NCBI GenBank assembly: GCA_963839175.1
Contig: CAWIUB010000052.1
Span: 1-64,000, forward strand
Origin: CAWIUB01 sp963839175
Lineage (GTDB): Bacteria > Actinomycetota > Actinomycetes > Mycobacteriales > Jatrophihabitantaceae
Length of the DNA: 64,000 bases
Direction: 5' to 3'
The notes under the pieces are model-generated. The model was not told where the DNA came from. It did not search any database and saw only the letters and a list, made by a program, of their open reading frames with translations. How positions within the stretch are numbered: the first letter of the stretch is position 1; the number at the start of each line of letters is the position of its first letter. Shown piece by piece: positions 8,022-16,759 of the stretch. The position numbers and the translations under genes are program-made.

Positions 8022-10602
8022 GAGGCTCCCCCACCAAGTCCAGGAACACGTCCTCCAGCGCACGGCGGGCCGGCACTTGCTGGGCAGCGATGCCCACAGA
8101 CGCCAGGGCCTCGGCCGCCCGCGCCGGGTCGGCGACCGCGAGCTGCATCCGCCCCGCGCCGGCGATCTCGGCAACCGAGCCTGCGGCGATCAGCCGGCCC
8201 TTGTGCATGACGACCACATGCGTGCAGGTCTGCTCGACCTCGGCGAGCAGGTGGCTGGAGACGATCACCGTGCGCCCCGTCTCGGCGTAGCGCTGCAATA
8301 CCTCGCGCATCTCGGCGATCTGCGGCGGATCAAGCCCACTGGTCGGCTCATCCAGCACGAGCAGTTCCGGCAGGCCCAGCATCGCCTGCGCAATCGCCAG
8401 CCGCTGCTTCATCCCATGGCTATAAGTCTTGACGCGGCGGTCGATCGACCCGCCGAGCCCGGCGATCTCGACCGCCGTGTCGAAATCGGCCTGAGCGGCC
8501 GGCCGCCCGCTGGCAGCCCAGTACAGCCGCAGGTTCTCCCGCCCCGACAGATGCGGCAGGAAGCCGGGCCCTTCGATGAACGCGCCCAGCCGGGACAGCA
8601 CCGCAGCGCCCGGCGTGACCGGAGAGCCGAAGACGTGCAACTCCCCCGCAGTGGGCACGATGAGCCCGACAAGCATGCGCAATGTGGTCGTCTTGCCGGC
8701 ACCGTTCGGGCCGAGCAGGCCGACGACCTGGCCCGGCTCGACCCGGAAGCTCACCCCGTCGACGGCCCGGTACCCGTCGCCGTACTCCTTCACCAGATCG
8801 CGGGCGTCGATCGGGACGTCGCGCAAGCTGGGTTCGGGCCGTCCCGCCTGACGTCGCCGCAGCACCCACCAGACGAATGCGGCCACCACACCGGCGACCA
8901 CAGTGCCGGTGACCAGCCACGCGACCGGGCTGCCGCTGCGCACGACATGGCCGTCGACGGTGGCCACCGTGAGCGGCGTGCCGCCCAGGCCCACCAGGTA
9001 CGAGCGGGGATCGGCAGGCAGCTGGTAGGCCATGTCCGTGGTGGCGGCCGTCACCACCAGGCGGTGTCCGGGGGCAATCGACCGCACGACGCCGGGTAGC
9101 GCGACGGTGACGGTGCGCGCGACTCCCGGGGTCAGGCCGGTGAGCCGCACCGGGGCCACCAGGCCTGCGGGCAGGACGTCCGAACCGTCCGGACCAACAT
9201 CGCGTAGCCCCACGAACAGCGTCGCATCGCGGGTCGACTGTGCCGTGATCGACAGCGAGATCGTCGACGATCCGGCCACCAGCAGCCGATCACTGAGCGG
9301 TTCGGACGTGAACGTGGCGGTCTGACCGGGAATCGCCGACAGGGTGCTCAGCGGGTCGCCGGGCAGGCCGGCAGCCGAGTCGAGCAGGCTGCCGATCTGC
9401 GGCAACACGCTGACGGCGGCGGGGTTACCGCCCGCCGGCGCGCTGATGCGTTGCGCGGGACCGTGCAGGTTGACCGACGCGCGCAGCTGCGGAGCACCGT
9501 CGATGCCCGGGTACCCCGAGTCGACGCGAACCGTTTGGGTGATCCGCCGTCCGCTGGCAGCCGACAGCGCGGCTCCCCGCTGCGCCAGCTCGAACGCGGT
9601 GCTCGCCGAGGCGGTGCTGCGCAGGTGGGCGTCGAACCATTGCCGACGCAGGGCCGAGAGCTGGTCGGCGTTGCTGTCGCCGTCGTGTCCTCCGGAGCGC
9701 CAGGCCACCTTGACGGTCGTGCCGTGCGCGGCGATCCCCTTCGCGTTCGCTTCAGCCTCGCCGAGAGGGAACAGCGAGTCCTGCTCGCCCTGCGTGAGCA
9801 GGGTCGGGGCGGTGATCTTGTCCAGCAGGGTGGCCGGGCTGGATGCGTGCAGCAGCGCGCTGGTCGCTGCGTCCGGCTGGCCGGTCTGCGCGGAATGCTG
9901 GTAGGCGGCGCAAAGGGCCGGGGCGAACCGGCCGCACGCCGAGCCGAGCGGCAGCGTGCCGTACGCGGCCTGGAACAGGTATCCGGCCCACAGCTTCTTG
10001 AACACGCCGGGGCCGTCCCCTGCCGCATTGGGGAACAAGGCGTGCTGCAGGTCGTTCCAGGTTATGTCCGCGGCGACCGCGTCGATGCGCTTATCCGTCC
10101 CGGCGAGCAGCAACGCCAGCCCGCCGCCGTAGGACGACCCGGCCACCCCGACGCGCGGATCGCCCGGGCCGTCCGTACGTACGGCCGGCAAGGTGGCCAG
10201 GTAGTCGACGAGCCTTTCCGCGTCGGTCACCTCGTAGGACGGCGCGTCGAGGTGGACCAGGCCGCCGGACTTGCCGAATCCCCGCGCCGAATAGGCCAGC
10301 ACGACGTAACCGTGCCTCGCCAGGGAGGACGCCTGAGCATCCAGGTCGGTCTTGCTGCCACCGAAACCGTGGGCCAGCAGGATCGCCGGCGCGGGCGTCG
10401 ACGCGGGAAGGTAGAGGGTCGTGTCGAGCTGGACGATTGTGTCGCCCTCGGGCGTGCCGGGGACGAACTGCGACGTGGTGCGGATGCCCGGGCGGTGGTT
10501 GACCACCGCGAGCAGGATCACCGCCAACAATGCGGCGGCCACGAGTGATCCGGCGACGACCGTGCTCCGCCGACGGGGCCGGCGCAGCCACGGGAGCCTC
10601 AT
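8014..10602 (-). CDS. Fusion of alpha/beta hydrolase (CocE/S15-like) with an ABC ATPase
   Basis: 862 residues in two halves. An N-terminal membrane segment (VVAGSLVAAALLAVILLAVV, ~15-35) is followed by a hydrolase domain with the nucleophile elbow GSSYGGG, the oxyanion segment AHGFGGSKTDLD, and a C-terminal jelly-roll-like region as in X-Pro peptidase/CocE enzymes. A second membrane helix (VTGTVVAGVVAAFVWWVL, ~565-585) leads to a complete ABC domain with Walker A GPNGAGKTT, signature YSHGMKQRLAIAQ and Walker B LLVLDEPTSGLDP. The inferred topology puts the hydrolase outside and the ATPase inside. It overlaps purE by ATGA and the permease by 8 bases. Substrate unknown. Confidence 0.85.
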   Translation of the reverse strand: MRLPWLRRPRRRSTVVAGSLVAAALLAVILLAVVNHRPGIRTTSQFVPGTPEGDTIVQLDTTLYLPASTPAPAILLAHGFGGSKTDLDAQASSLARHGYVVLAYSARGFGKSGGLVHLDAPSYEVTDAERLVDYLATLPAVRTDGPGDPRVGVAGSSYGGGLALLLAGTDKRIDAVAADITWNDLQHALFPNAAGDGPGVFKKLWAGYLFQAAYGTLPLGSACGRFAPALCAAYQHSAQTGQPDAATSALLHASSPATLLDKITAPTLLTQGEQDSLFPLGEAEANAKGIAAHGTTVKVAWRSGGHDGDSNADQLSALRRQWFDAHLRSTASASTAFELAQRGAALSAASGRRITQTVRVDSGYPGIDGAPQLRASVNLHGPAQRISAPAGGNPAAVSVLPQIGSLLDSAAGLPGDPLSTLSAIPGQTATFTSEPLSDRLLVAGSSTISLSITAQSTRDATLFVGLRDVGPDGSDVLPAGLVAPVRLTGLTPGVARTVTVALPGVVRSIAPGHRLVVTAATTDMAYQLPADPRSYLVGLGGTPLTVATVDGHVVRSGSPVAWLVTGTVVAGVVAAFVWWVLRRRQAGRPEPSLRDVPIDARDLVKEYGDGYRAVDGVSFRVEPGQVVGLLGPNGAGKTTTLRMLVGLIVPTAGELHVFGSPVTPGAAVLSRLGAFIEGPGFLPHLSGRENLRLYWAASGRPAAQADFDTAVEIAGLGGSIDRRVKTYSHGMKQRLAIAQAMLGLPELLVLDEPTSGLDPPQIAEMREVLQRYAETGRTVIVSSHLLAEVEQTCTHVVVMHKGRLIAAGSVAEIAGAGRMQLAVADPARAAEALASVGIAAQQVPARRALEDVFLDLVGEPHG

Positions 10603-11105
10603 TCCGGCAGCGTACGGAGCCTCTCGGCGAGGGCGGCGTCCTTGCTGTGCGCGGTCTCAGCGAGCGCGACCTGAAAGGCGGCCATCTGCTGTGCCAGCAC
10701 GTCATCGGATGTCGCGAGGATTCGCACCGCGAGCAACCCGGCGTTGCGCGCGCCTGCGATCGACACGGTCGCGACGGGGATGCCCGCAGGCATCTGCACG
10801 ATGGACAGCAGCGAGTCCATACCGTCAAGATATTGCAGCGGAACGGGTACGCCGATCACCGGCAGGGTGGTCAGCGACGCGACTACGCCGGGCAGGTGCG
10901 CCGCGCCTCCGGCGCCGGCGATGATCACCTTCAGCCCGCGGCCAGCTGCCTGCTGTGCGTATGCGGCGGCGTCGAGTGGCGTCCGGTGCGCGGAGACGAC
11001 CCGGACCTCGTACGGCACGTCGAACTCGGCGAGCGCGTCGGCCGCAGCAGACATGACGCCCCAGTCCGAGTCGCTGCCCATGATCACGCCCACTAATGGG
11101 GTCAC
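10599..11105 (-). CDS. purE: N5-carboxyaminoimidazole ribonucleotide mutase
   Basis: Converts N5-CAIR to CAIR in purine synthesis. GTG 11105 is chosen because the protein then begins VTPLVGVIMGSDSDWGVM, the normal PurE start, and because it overlaps the purK stop as GTGA. The 168 residues show the class I signatures GSDSDW, SAHRTP and AGAGGAAHLPG. The open frame continues upstream inside purK without homology. Partner of the purK product, whose catalytic domain is damaged (see purK). Confidence 0.93.
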   Translation of the reverse strand: MTPLVGVIMGSDSDWGVMSAAADALAEFDVPYEVRVVSAHRTPLDAAAYAQQAAGRGLKVIIAGAGGAAHLPGVVASLTTLPVIGVPVPLQYLDGMDSLLSIVQMPAGIPVATVSIAGARNAGLLAVRILATSDDVLAQQMAAFQVALAETAHSKDAALAERLRTLPE

Positions 11106-12109
11106 ACCGAGTCTCCGTCCGCGAGGTAGTGGCCAGCGGCCCGGGCCCGTTCGCGGACCCTCGCCACATCTTCGCCGAGCGCCGTCACATGACCGACGTG
11201 GCGTCCGGGCCGGAATTCCTTGCCGTACAGGTGAATCTTCACGTCTGGCCAGCGCGCCAGGCAATGGTGCACCCGTTCGTCAAGCGCGGCGGGATGCACC
11301 TCGTCCGCTCCGCCATACAGGTTTGCCACGACGACCACCGGCGCGGTCGCGGTCGTGGCGCCGAGCGGGTAGTCCAGCACGGCGCGCAGGTGCTGCTCGA
11401 ACTGCGACGTGCGCGCGCCCTCGATCGTCCAGTTGGCGGCGTTGTCCGGACGCATCGCCAGACCATTCACCAGCAACGCACCATCGGCCGAGACGAACAG
11501 TCCGACCGCAAGCACGCCGGTCACGTCCAGCTCGGACGCGATGCGCAGCCCGATCGCCTGCGCCTCGTCGGCCAACTCGTCGGGCAGGGCGGGCGCGGGC
11601 ACGATCACCTCGACGCATCTGTCGCCTGCGTGCACCGTCTCGGCCACCGACCACGCGGCGCCCTGCCCGAACGGAGACCGCGCGACGACGGCGGCCACCT
11701 GGGAGATGTCGCCCTGCTCCTGTGTTCCGTATCCCAGCAGCTCGGCCGCCTCGATGCCGGCCTCGCGCAGGTGCGCCCGCAACGCCGACTCGTCCTGCGC
11801 GAAGCGCAGCGCGCCGGCACTCGGTTGGACATTCACGCCCTCGTCAGCGAGCGTCTGCAGGTGCTCGACGGGGACGTGCCCGTGGTCGAACGTCAGCACG
11901 TCGCAGCCCTTCGCGAAGGTGCGCAGGTCGTCGATCGAGCGATAGTCACCGACTGTGCTGTCAGCCGCCACCAAGGCTGCCCCGTCGTCCATTGACTCGG
12001 CCAGCAGCCGGACCGACAGGCCGAGCGAGATCGCCGCTTGCTGGGTCATCCGTGCCAGTTCGCCGGCCCCGACCATGCCCACCACGGGCAGCCCGGTTCG
12101 CATGTCCAC
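11102..12109 (-). CDS. purK: PurK-like N5-CAIR synthase lacking the ATP-grasp core
   Basis: PurK normally carboxylates AIR at the expense of ATP. The ends of the family are clear: VVGMVGAGELARMTQQAAI at the start, DVLTFDHGHVPVEHL, RTSQFEQHLRAVLDYPLG, and a C-terminus with HLYGKEFRPGRHVGHV. The protein is only 335 residues. Between AELLGYG and VVARSPFGQ about 50 residues are missing, which in relatives hold the ATP-binding lysine and the GGYDGKG loop. The metal-binding NELAMRPHNSGH motif reads NGLAMRPDNAAN. No stop or frameshift is present, so this is an in-frame deletion. Catalytic activity is doubtful. A second purK may exist outside the window. Confidence 0.8.
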   Translation of the reverse strand: MDMRTGLPVVGMVGAGELARMTQQAAISLGLSVRLLAESMDDGAALVAADSTVGDYRSIDDLRTFAKGCDVLTFDHGHVPVEHLQTLADEGVNVQPSAGALRFAQDESALRAHLREAGIEAAELLGYGTQEQGDISQVAAVVARSPFGQGAAWSVAETVHAGDRCVEVIVPAPALPDELADEAQAIGLRIASELDVTGVLAVGLFVSADGALLVNGLAMRPDNAANWTIEGARTSQFEQHLRAVLDYPLGATTATAPVVVVANLYGGADEVHPAALDERVHHCLARWPDVKIHLYGKEFRPGRHVGHVTALGEDVARVRERARAAGHYLADGDSV

Positions 12110-12190
12110 GACCAGGCAGAGTAGTGGTAGCTGTGATACCGCGGTGGCCTACGGCTACTCCACGGCCGGCGTGGGTAGACTGCGCTTCCG

Positions 12191-12697
12191 ATGCTCACCA
12201 CACCTACCCATCATGGCTCGCTGCGCGATCGCCTGCGCGGCTCGTGGCGGATCCTGCTGAAAGAGATCACCGCGTTCGGTGCGGTGGGCGCGATCGGGTT
12301 CGCGATCGACATCGGCCTGTTCAACCTGCTGCTGCACCACGGCACCGGCGTCCTCACCTCGAAGTGCATCTCGACCGTGGTGGCGACGACCTTCACCTAT
12401 TTCGGCAACCGACATCTGTCCTTCTCACACCGGGCGCGGACCGGACTCGGGCGGGAGACATCGTTCTTCTTCGGCATCAACCTCATCGCGCTGGTGATGG
12501 CCGAACTCGTCCTGGCGTTGTTTGCCTATCCGCTGCACTACAAGCACGACCACCTGGTCATGAACGTGGTCAACTTGTTCACGATCGCGGTCGGGACACT
12601 GTTCCGGTTCTGGGCGTACAAGCGCTTCGTGTTCCTGCACCCGGACAGGGTGCACCGTCCGGACGTCGACCTCGACGAGGAACTGGCGGAAGACTGA
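12191..12697 (+). CDS. GtrA family membrane protein
   Basis: 168 residues with four predicted membrane helices and the GtrA pattern: EITAFGAVGAIGFAIDIGLF in helix 1, the conserved FTYFGNRHLSFSH segment between helices 2 and 3, and FRFWAYKRFVF at the end. GtrA proteins are thought to move polyprenyl-linked sugars across the membrane or act beside such transferases. It is divergent from purK, so its partner glycosyltransferase is not adjacent. Converges with the ATPase gene. Confidence 0.85.
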   Translation: MLTTPTHHGSLRDRLRGSWRILLKEITAFGAVGAIGFAIDIGLFNLLLHHGTGVLTSKCISTVVATTFTYFGNRHLSFSHRARTGLGRETSFFFGINLIALVMAELVLALFAYPLHYKHDHLVMNVVNLFTIAVGTLFRFWAYKRFVFLHPDRVHRPDVDLDEELAED

Positions 12698-12712
12698 GCC
12701 CGCGGGTCGGCC

Positions 12713-15046
12713 TTAGGACGGTTCCGGCCGGGTGATAATCGCGGGACCGTTCGTGGCCCCGTTCGGCACGAGGCTGAAGGCACCTTCTTCTTCTTGCGCG
12801 TTGTGCAATCGAAGCACGGCGTAGAGGCCGTAGAGCAGGCGCCGCAGTTCGACGATGTCCTCGGGTTGGGCGGCCTCGTCGTCGAGGTCGGTGAGAAGCC
12901 GCTGCAGCCGGCCCACCTGGTGCTCGATCTCGGCGTGCGTGCGGCTTATTGCCGCCGTCGCGTCCGTCCCGCCGAGCGCCCGGGCCACCAAGGGGACGAG
13001 TAGCGCCTCGTCCGCCCGCTCGTGGGGAAGCAGGCTCGTCTCCAGCCGGTGCAGCAACGTGCGTGCTGGGGTGAGGTCGCGGTCGTGTGTCGACAGTCCG
13101 TCGGCCACCGATCGGATCTGCTCGATCACCGGCAGCACGGCGTCGTGCTCGGCGCGCAGTCGCAGCGCGGTGGCGACGTCGGCGGCGGGCATCGCGATCG
13201 TGTGGATCGCGGCGGGTAGCACCGCCCGCAACGCGATGCCGATCGCCAGCACGTCGATGGCCTCCTGCAGGATCGCACCGGCCGCAGGCGGCAGGAGCCC
13301 GATCGCGGCGACGACCATCGCGACGAACGACAGACCCATGCCGATCAGGACGGCCTGCAGAGCGATCGCCTTCGAGCGGCGGGCGATAAGGATCGCGTCG
13401 GCCAGAGCGTCGATCCGGTCGACCGTGAGCACGACGTCGGCGGCCTCGGACGATGCCGTAGCGCCACGCGCGGCGAGCGCGACCCCAGCCCCGGCGGCCG
13501 CGAGCGCGGGGGCATCGTTGACCCCGTCGCCGACCATGACCGTGGTGCCGTGCGCCGACTCGCGCTCGATCGCGTCGAGCTTGCCAGCGGGGTCGCAGTC
13601 GGCCAGCACGGTGTCGACGCCCACGACACGCCCGACCATGTCTGCGATGTCTGCACGGTCGCCGCTGACCAGGACAACGCGGGTGATGCCGGCCTGGCGC
13701 AGCGCCCGAACCATCCGGGGCGCGTCGGGCCGGATCGGGTCGTCGAGGAGGAAGGCGCCCCCGGGCTCGTCGTCGACGGCGGCGAAGACGGTCAGCGAGC
13801 CGTCCAGGTCGGCACGTCGACGTACCTGGCGTACCCACGCCGGCGGGTCATCGCCGACAACCCAGGCGGTCTTGCCGAGCCGCACCCGGTGGTTGCCGAT
13901 GGTGCCCTCCAGGCCGTAGCCGGGTACCTCTCGGACGTCGTCGGGCATCCTCAAGGCAAGCCCGCGACGGCTGGCGGCGGTGACGATCGCGCTCGCCAGG
14001 ACGTGTGGTGAGACCTGGTCGAGAGAGGCGGCCAGTCGTAGCAGCTCGTCCGGGTCCATCCAGTCGCCCGCGGTGACAGTGTCGGTAAGCTCCGGTCGAC
14101 CTCGGGTCAATGTGCCGGTCTTGTCGAAGAGCATCACCTGCCCGGCGGCCAACTGTTCCAGGGCGCCGCCGCCCTTGACGACGACGCCCACGTGTGCGGC
14201 GCGGGACAGGCCGGACATGATCGCGATCGGGGCCGCGAGCAGCAGCGGGCACGGCGTCGCCACGACGAGTACGGCCACGGCGCGGACCGGGTCGGCGCTC
14301 AGCGCCCAGGCCGCGCCGGCGAGAACGAGCGTGAGCGGGACGAACAGGACCGCGAACCGATCGGCCGTGCGGACGAACGGTGCCGACGAGGCCTGCGCCT
14401 GCTCGACCAGGCGCACCACACCGGCGTAGGTGGACTGCGCGGCCGGCGCCGTCGCGACCATATCGATCGGCTGCCCCACGTTGACGACGCCGCTGCGCAC
14501 GTCGTCGCCGGCGATCCGCTCGGCCGGCCGCGACTCGCCCGTGAGCGCTGACTCGTCCAGCACCGCCGCGCCCAGCAGGCGCCCGTCCACCGGGACGATC
14601 TCGCCGACACCTACCAGCAAACGATCACCAGGGACGACGTCGTCCACCGGAACCTCCACGACGCCGCCTCCGCCGCGGCGGCGGGCTGTGCGGGGCGCCC
14701 GCTCGACCAACAGGCTCAGCTCTCGGCTGGCCCGCGCGGCCGCCCGGGCCTCCAGGAGCTGCCCGCTCGCGAGCATGACCGTGATCATGGCGCCGGCAAA
14801 CGGCTCGTCGACCGCGAGGGCGCCGGCCAGAGCCAGCACCGCGATCACGTCGACGCTCGGCTCACGGCGTCGGATCGCGCCGACTGCCCACCACACCGAG
14901 ACGATCAGGCCCAGCGCCGTGCCGCCGAACCAGAGCACACTCGCCAGCGTCTCGGCCGCCAGCAGCCACGCCACGCCACCCGCGACCAGCAACACAGCGG
15001 ACGCTACGAACAACAGCATCTCCTTGCTGTCACGCAACCCAGCCAC
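12713..15046 (-). CDS. Heavy-metal P1B-type ATPase with C-terminal hemerythrin domain
   Basis: Metal-exporting P-type ATPase of 777 residues. All cores are present: actuator TGES, metal site CPLLLAAP in a membrane helix, phosphorylation motif LFDKTGTLTRG, and GDGVNDAPALA. There is no N-terminal HMA or histidine-rich domain. After the last helices comes a ~140-residue hemerythrin-like bundle with EHDAVLPVIEQI, LPHERADEALLVPL, RTHAEIEHQV and LHNAQEEEGAF, which supply the usual His/Glu ligands. GTG 15046 was chosen (ATG 15019 is an alternative); the open frame continues upstream into the parA gene on the other strand. Metal specificity is not evident. Confidence 0.88.
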   Translation of the reverse strand: MAGLRDSKEMLLFVASAVLLVAGGVAWLLAAETLASVLWFGGTALGLIVSVWWAVGAIRRREPSVDVIAVLALAGALAVDEPFAGAMITVMLASGQLLEARAAARASRELSLLVERAPRTARRRGGGGVVEVPVDDVVPGDRLLVGVGEIVPVDGRLLGAAVLDESALTGESRPAERIAGDDVRSGVVNVGQPIDMVATAPAAQSTYAGVVRLVEQAQASSAPFVRTADRFAVLFVPLTLVLAGAAWALSADPVRAVAVLVVATPCPLLLAAPIAIMSGLSRAAHVGVVVKGGGALEQLAAGQVMLFDKTGTLTRGRPELTDTVTAGDWMDPDELLRLAASLDQVSPHVLASAIVTAASRRGLALRMPDDVREVPGYGLEGTIGNHRVRLGKTAWVVGDDPPAWVRQVRRRADLDGSLTVFAAVDDEPGGAFLLDDPIRPDAPRMVRALRQAGITRVVLVSGDRADIADMVGRVVGVDTVLADCDPAGKLDAIERESAHGTTVMVGDGVNDAPALAAAGAGVALAARGATASSEAADVVLTVDRIDALADAILIARRSKAIALQAVLIGMGLSFVAMVVAAIGLLPPAAGAILQEAIDVLAIGIALRAVLPAAIHTIAMPAADVATALRLRAEHDAVLPVIEQIRSVADGLSTHDRDLTPARTLLHRLETSLLPHERADEALLVPLVARALGGTDATAAISRTHAEIEHQVGRLQRLLTDLDDEAAQPEDIVELRRLLYGLYAVLRLHNAQEEEGAFSLVPNGATNGPAIITRPEPS

Positions 15047-15169
15047 ACCGTCATTGTCCCCGGCCCGACGGCCCGGCCGCAGAGGAGGAAGACCCGCCGG
15101 CAGCCGCGATATGGGTTCGGCAGGCCCGCGTACGCTGAGGGGCCACTTCTGCGGTATGGAGGCTCTGCG

Positions 15170-15937
15170 ATGCGGGTGGCGGTATGTAGCACCAAGGGTG
15201 GTGTCGGCAAGACCGCGATCGCGGCCAACCTTGCAGCGGTCTTGGGTCAGAGGGGTCGGACGCTGGCGGTTGATGCTGATGCCCAGGAGGGCCTCGGCCG
15301 GGCGTTTGGTGTGATCGCAGGGCCTCAGGATTCGCTCGCGGGCGTGCTCTCCGACGATAAAGTTGATGTTCGTTCGGCAATCCGAACTGAGGTGGCCGGA
15401 GGAGTCGATCTTCTGCCGGCCCACCCGTCGCTGAACGGAGTTGGTGTCGCGCTTGCTCAACAGGGCGGCCTGGTCACAAGCATCAGGCGTGCTCTCCGCC
15501 CGGTTTATGCCACCTACGATTTCGTCGTAATCGACACTCATGCTGATACCGGCGACCTCACGCTCGCGGCTATCGCAGCCGCCGATTCTGTGCTTACGGT
15601 GTTTACTTCGGACCCGGGTAGCGCGCTCGGTGCCGTGCGCCTCGCCGCGTTCTTGAATACCCACCGCACGTTCGAGAACACGTCGGCGAAGCTCCTGGGC
15701 GTCGTCTGTTCCAACTGGGACCGTGTCGGTGCTGCTGCCCGCGAGGTCGCCGGCGCGCTGGCCGAGACCAATTTGCCGATCTTCGCGACCCGTATTCCGT
15801 TCTCGCGGCGAGTGGCGAGTGCCACCTTGGCTAAGCGGCCAGTGGTGCTGCGTGCTCCGAGCAGCCCGGTGGCGAGCGCATATGTCAGCCTTGCCGATGA
15901 GGCACTGGGAGCCTACCGGGAGGTGCTCGCGGCATGA
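15170..15937 (+). CDS. ParA/MinD-family ATPase
   Basis: 255 residues with the deviant Walker A KGGVGKTAIAANLAAVL at the very N-terminus, the A' motif VDADAQEG and Walker B YDFVVIDTHADTG. The protein has no N-terminal DNA-binding extension, like type Ib plasmid ParA or MinD-like cargo-positioning ATPases. GGAGG precedes the ATG. The next gene starts inside its stop (ATGA) and may encode the partner. Codon use is less GC-biased than in the flanking genes. It is not the chromosomal parAB locus, because no ParB follows; it may be a plasmid or integrative-element remnant. Confidence 0.8.
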   Translation: MRVAVCSTKGGVGKTAIAANLAAVLGQRGRTLAVDADAQEGLGRAFGVIAGPQDSLAGVLSDDKVDVRSAIRTEVAGGVDLLPAHPSLNGVGVALAQQGGLVTSIRRALRPVYATYDFVVIDTHADTGDLTLAAIAAADSVLTVFTSDPGSALGAVRLAAFLNTHRTFENTSAKLLGVVCSNWDRVGAAAREVAGALAETNLPIFATRIPFSRRVASATLAKRPVVLRAPSSPVASAYVSLADEALGAYREVLAA

Positions 15938-16284
15938 CGAAGAATCCCGAGACGCCTCGACAAGACCTTGCGGCGGACTTGCTCGCCGACCTCACCCAAC
16001 CGGTACCGATTGACACGGCATTCAAATCAGACAGCCCGGCCACCAGCGTCGGCTCGCCCGGCCCAGCCGCTCTGCAGGAGTCCAGAGCCTTTCGCCCGGC
16101 TGTTCAATGGCTCGTGCGTGTCAGTCCGCTCGATTGGCGCAAACCGTCTTTGTCCGTCGCTCGAGATTCGACAGCAATGCACCTCGGGCCGATCCGAGTT
16201 GACGTGGCATTGTTCCGCTCCGCAGCAATGCACGTCGGGCCGATCCGAGTTGAAGTGGCATTGTTCCGCTCCGCTGTCGCCTGA
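15934..16284 (+). CDS. Hypothetical protein coupled to parA, with a 17-residue tandem repeat
   Basis: 116 residues, not recognised. The start overlaps the parA stop as ATGA, so it would be translated with ParA. The N-terminal part (NPETPRQDLAADLLADL) could be a small ParB-like or cargo-adaptor peptide. The C-terminal third is two near-identical 17-residue units (AMHxGPIRVxVALFRSA) encoded by a 51-bp tandem duplication, which suggests that the original C-terminus was replaced by repeat DNA. Confidence 0.5.
   Translation: MTKNPETPRQDLAADLLADLTQPVPIDTAFKSDSPATSVGSPGPAALQESRAFRPAVQWLVRVSPLDWRKPSLSVARDSTAMHLGPIRVDVALFRSAAMHVGPIRVEVALFRSAVA
16172..16273 (+). repeat. Tandem direct repeat, 2 x 51 bp
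   Basis: Copies at 16172..16222 and 16223..16273 differ at two positions (C/G and C/A). The period is a multiple of three, so the ParA-partner frame stays open through both. Each unit contains CGGGCCGATCCGAGTTGA. Multiple short terminal repeats of this kind occur at the ends of some insertion sequences, but no transposase is present here. Confidence 0.85.
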
Positions 16285-16385
16285 GAACGAGCCGCTGCGG
16301 CCGGGAAGACGTCCTGGGTCGTCCAGGTCGCGTAGCAGTCGCTGGTTCGACGCGACCGGCTCCAGGGTCGCGACTATCGTCGCCG

Positions 16386-16646
16386 CTATTCGACGGGTTG
16401 GCGCAACGGCGCCAGCGCCGCCGTCCAGCGAGCGGGCTCGTCGAGCATGGCCAGCCCATGCTCGTACTGCCCGAAGCGTGGGTGCTGGGGTTCATCGAGC
16501 ATCGGCAGGTCCACCCCAGCCAGATCGACGACCTCGACCTCGAACCCACCGTGCTTGATCGAGACAGGCACTGAAGAACTGCCTGCGCGACTGCTCCATC
16601 CTTCACCGTCAAGAAAATGGCACAGTTCGATCTTGGCTGGAATCAC
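16386..16646 (-). CDS. Small hypothetical protein
   Basis: 86 residues from GTG 16646, not recognised. The C-terminal half (VEVVDLAGVDLPMLDEP and on) has protein-like composition and GC-rich third positions, but there is no clear Shine-Dalgarno and no neighbour on this strand. It could be the tail of a decayed gene. Otherwise the stretch 16285..16724 holds nothing I can identify. Confidence 0.35.
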   Translation of the reverse strand: MIPAKIELCHFLDGEGWSSRAGSSSVPVSIKHGGFEVEVVDLAGVDLPMLDEPQHPRFGQYEHGLAMLDEPARWTAALAPLRQPVE

Positions 16647-16724
16647 AAGCGCGTGCCCGCAGTCGTCCTGACGGCGGCAAGATCCGGGCGTTCGACATAT
16701 GACTCACTAGACGGCTTGACGTAC

Positions 16725-16740
16725 TCGAACGCTTGTTCGA
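16725..16740. promoter_or_regulatory. LexA (SOS) box upstream of imuA'
   Basis: Perfect palindrome TCGAAC-GCTT-GTTCGA, matching the actinobacterial LexA consensus. A TTGACG hexamer lies just upstream at 16716..16721 and GGAGGA of imuA' is at 16745..16750, so LexA bound here would cover the promoter region. Confidence 0.9.
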
Positions 16741-16759
16741 CACTGGAGGAGTGCTCGAC

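Noticed and set aside
16172..16273. Tandem repeats as a CRISPR array
   Set aside because: Only two directly adjoining copies without spacers and no cas genes in the window.
16121..16612. Minus-strand frame across the tandem repeat as a transposase fragment
   Set aside because: Its translation is low-complexity Arg/Ser-rich sequence with no DDE motif; it is a shadow of the repeat.
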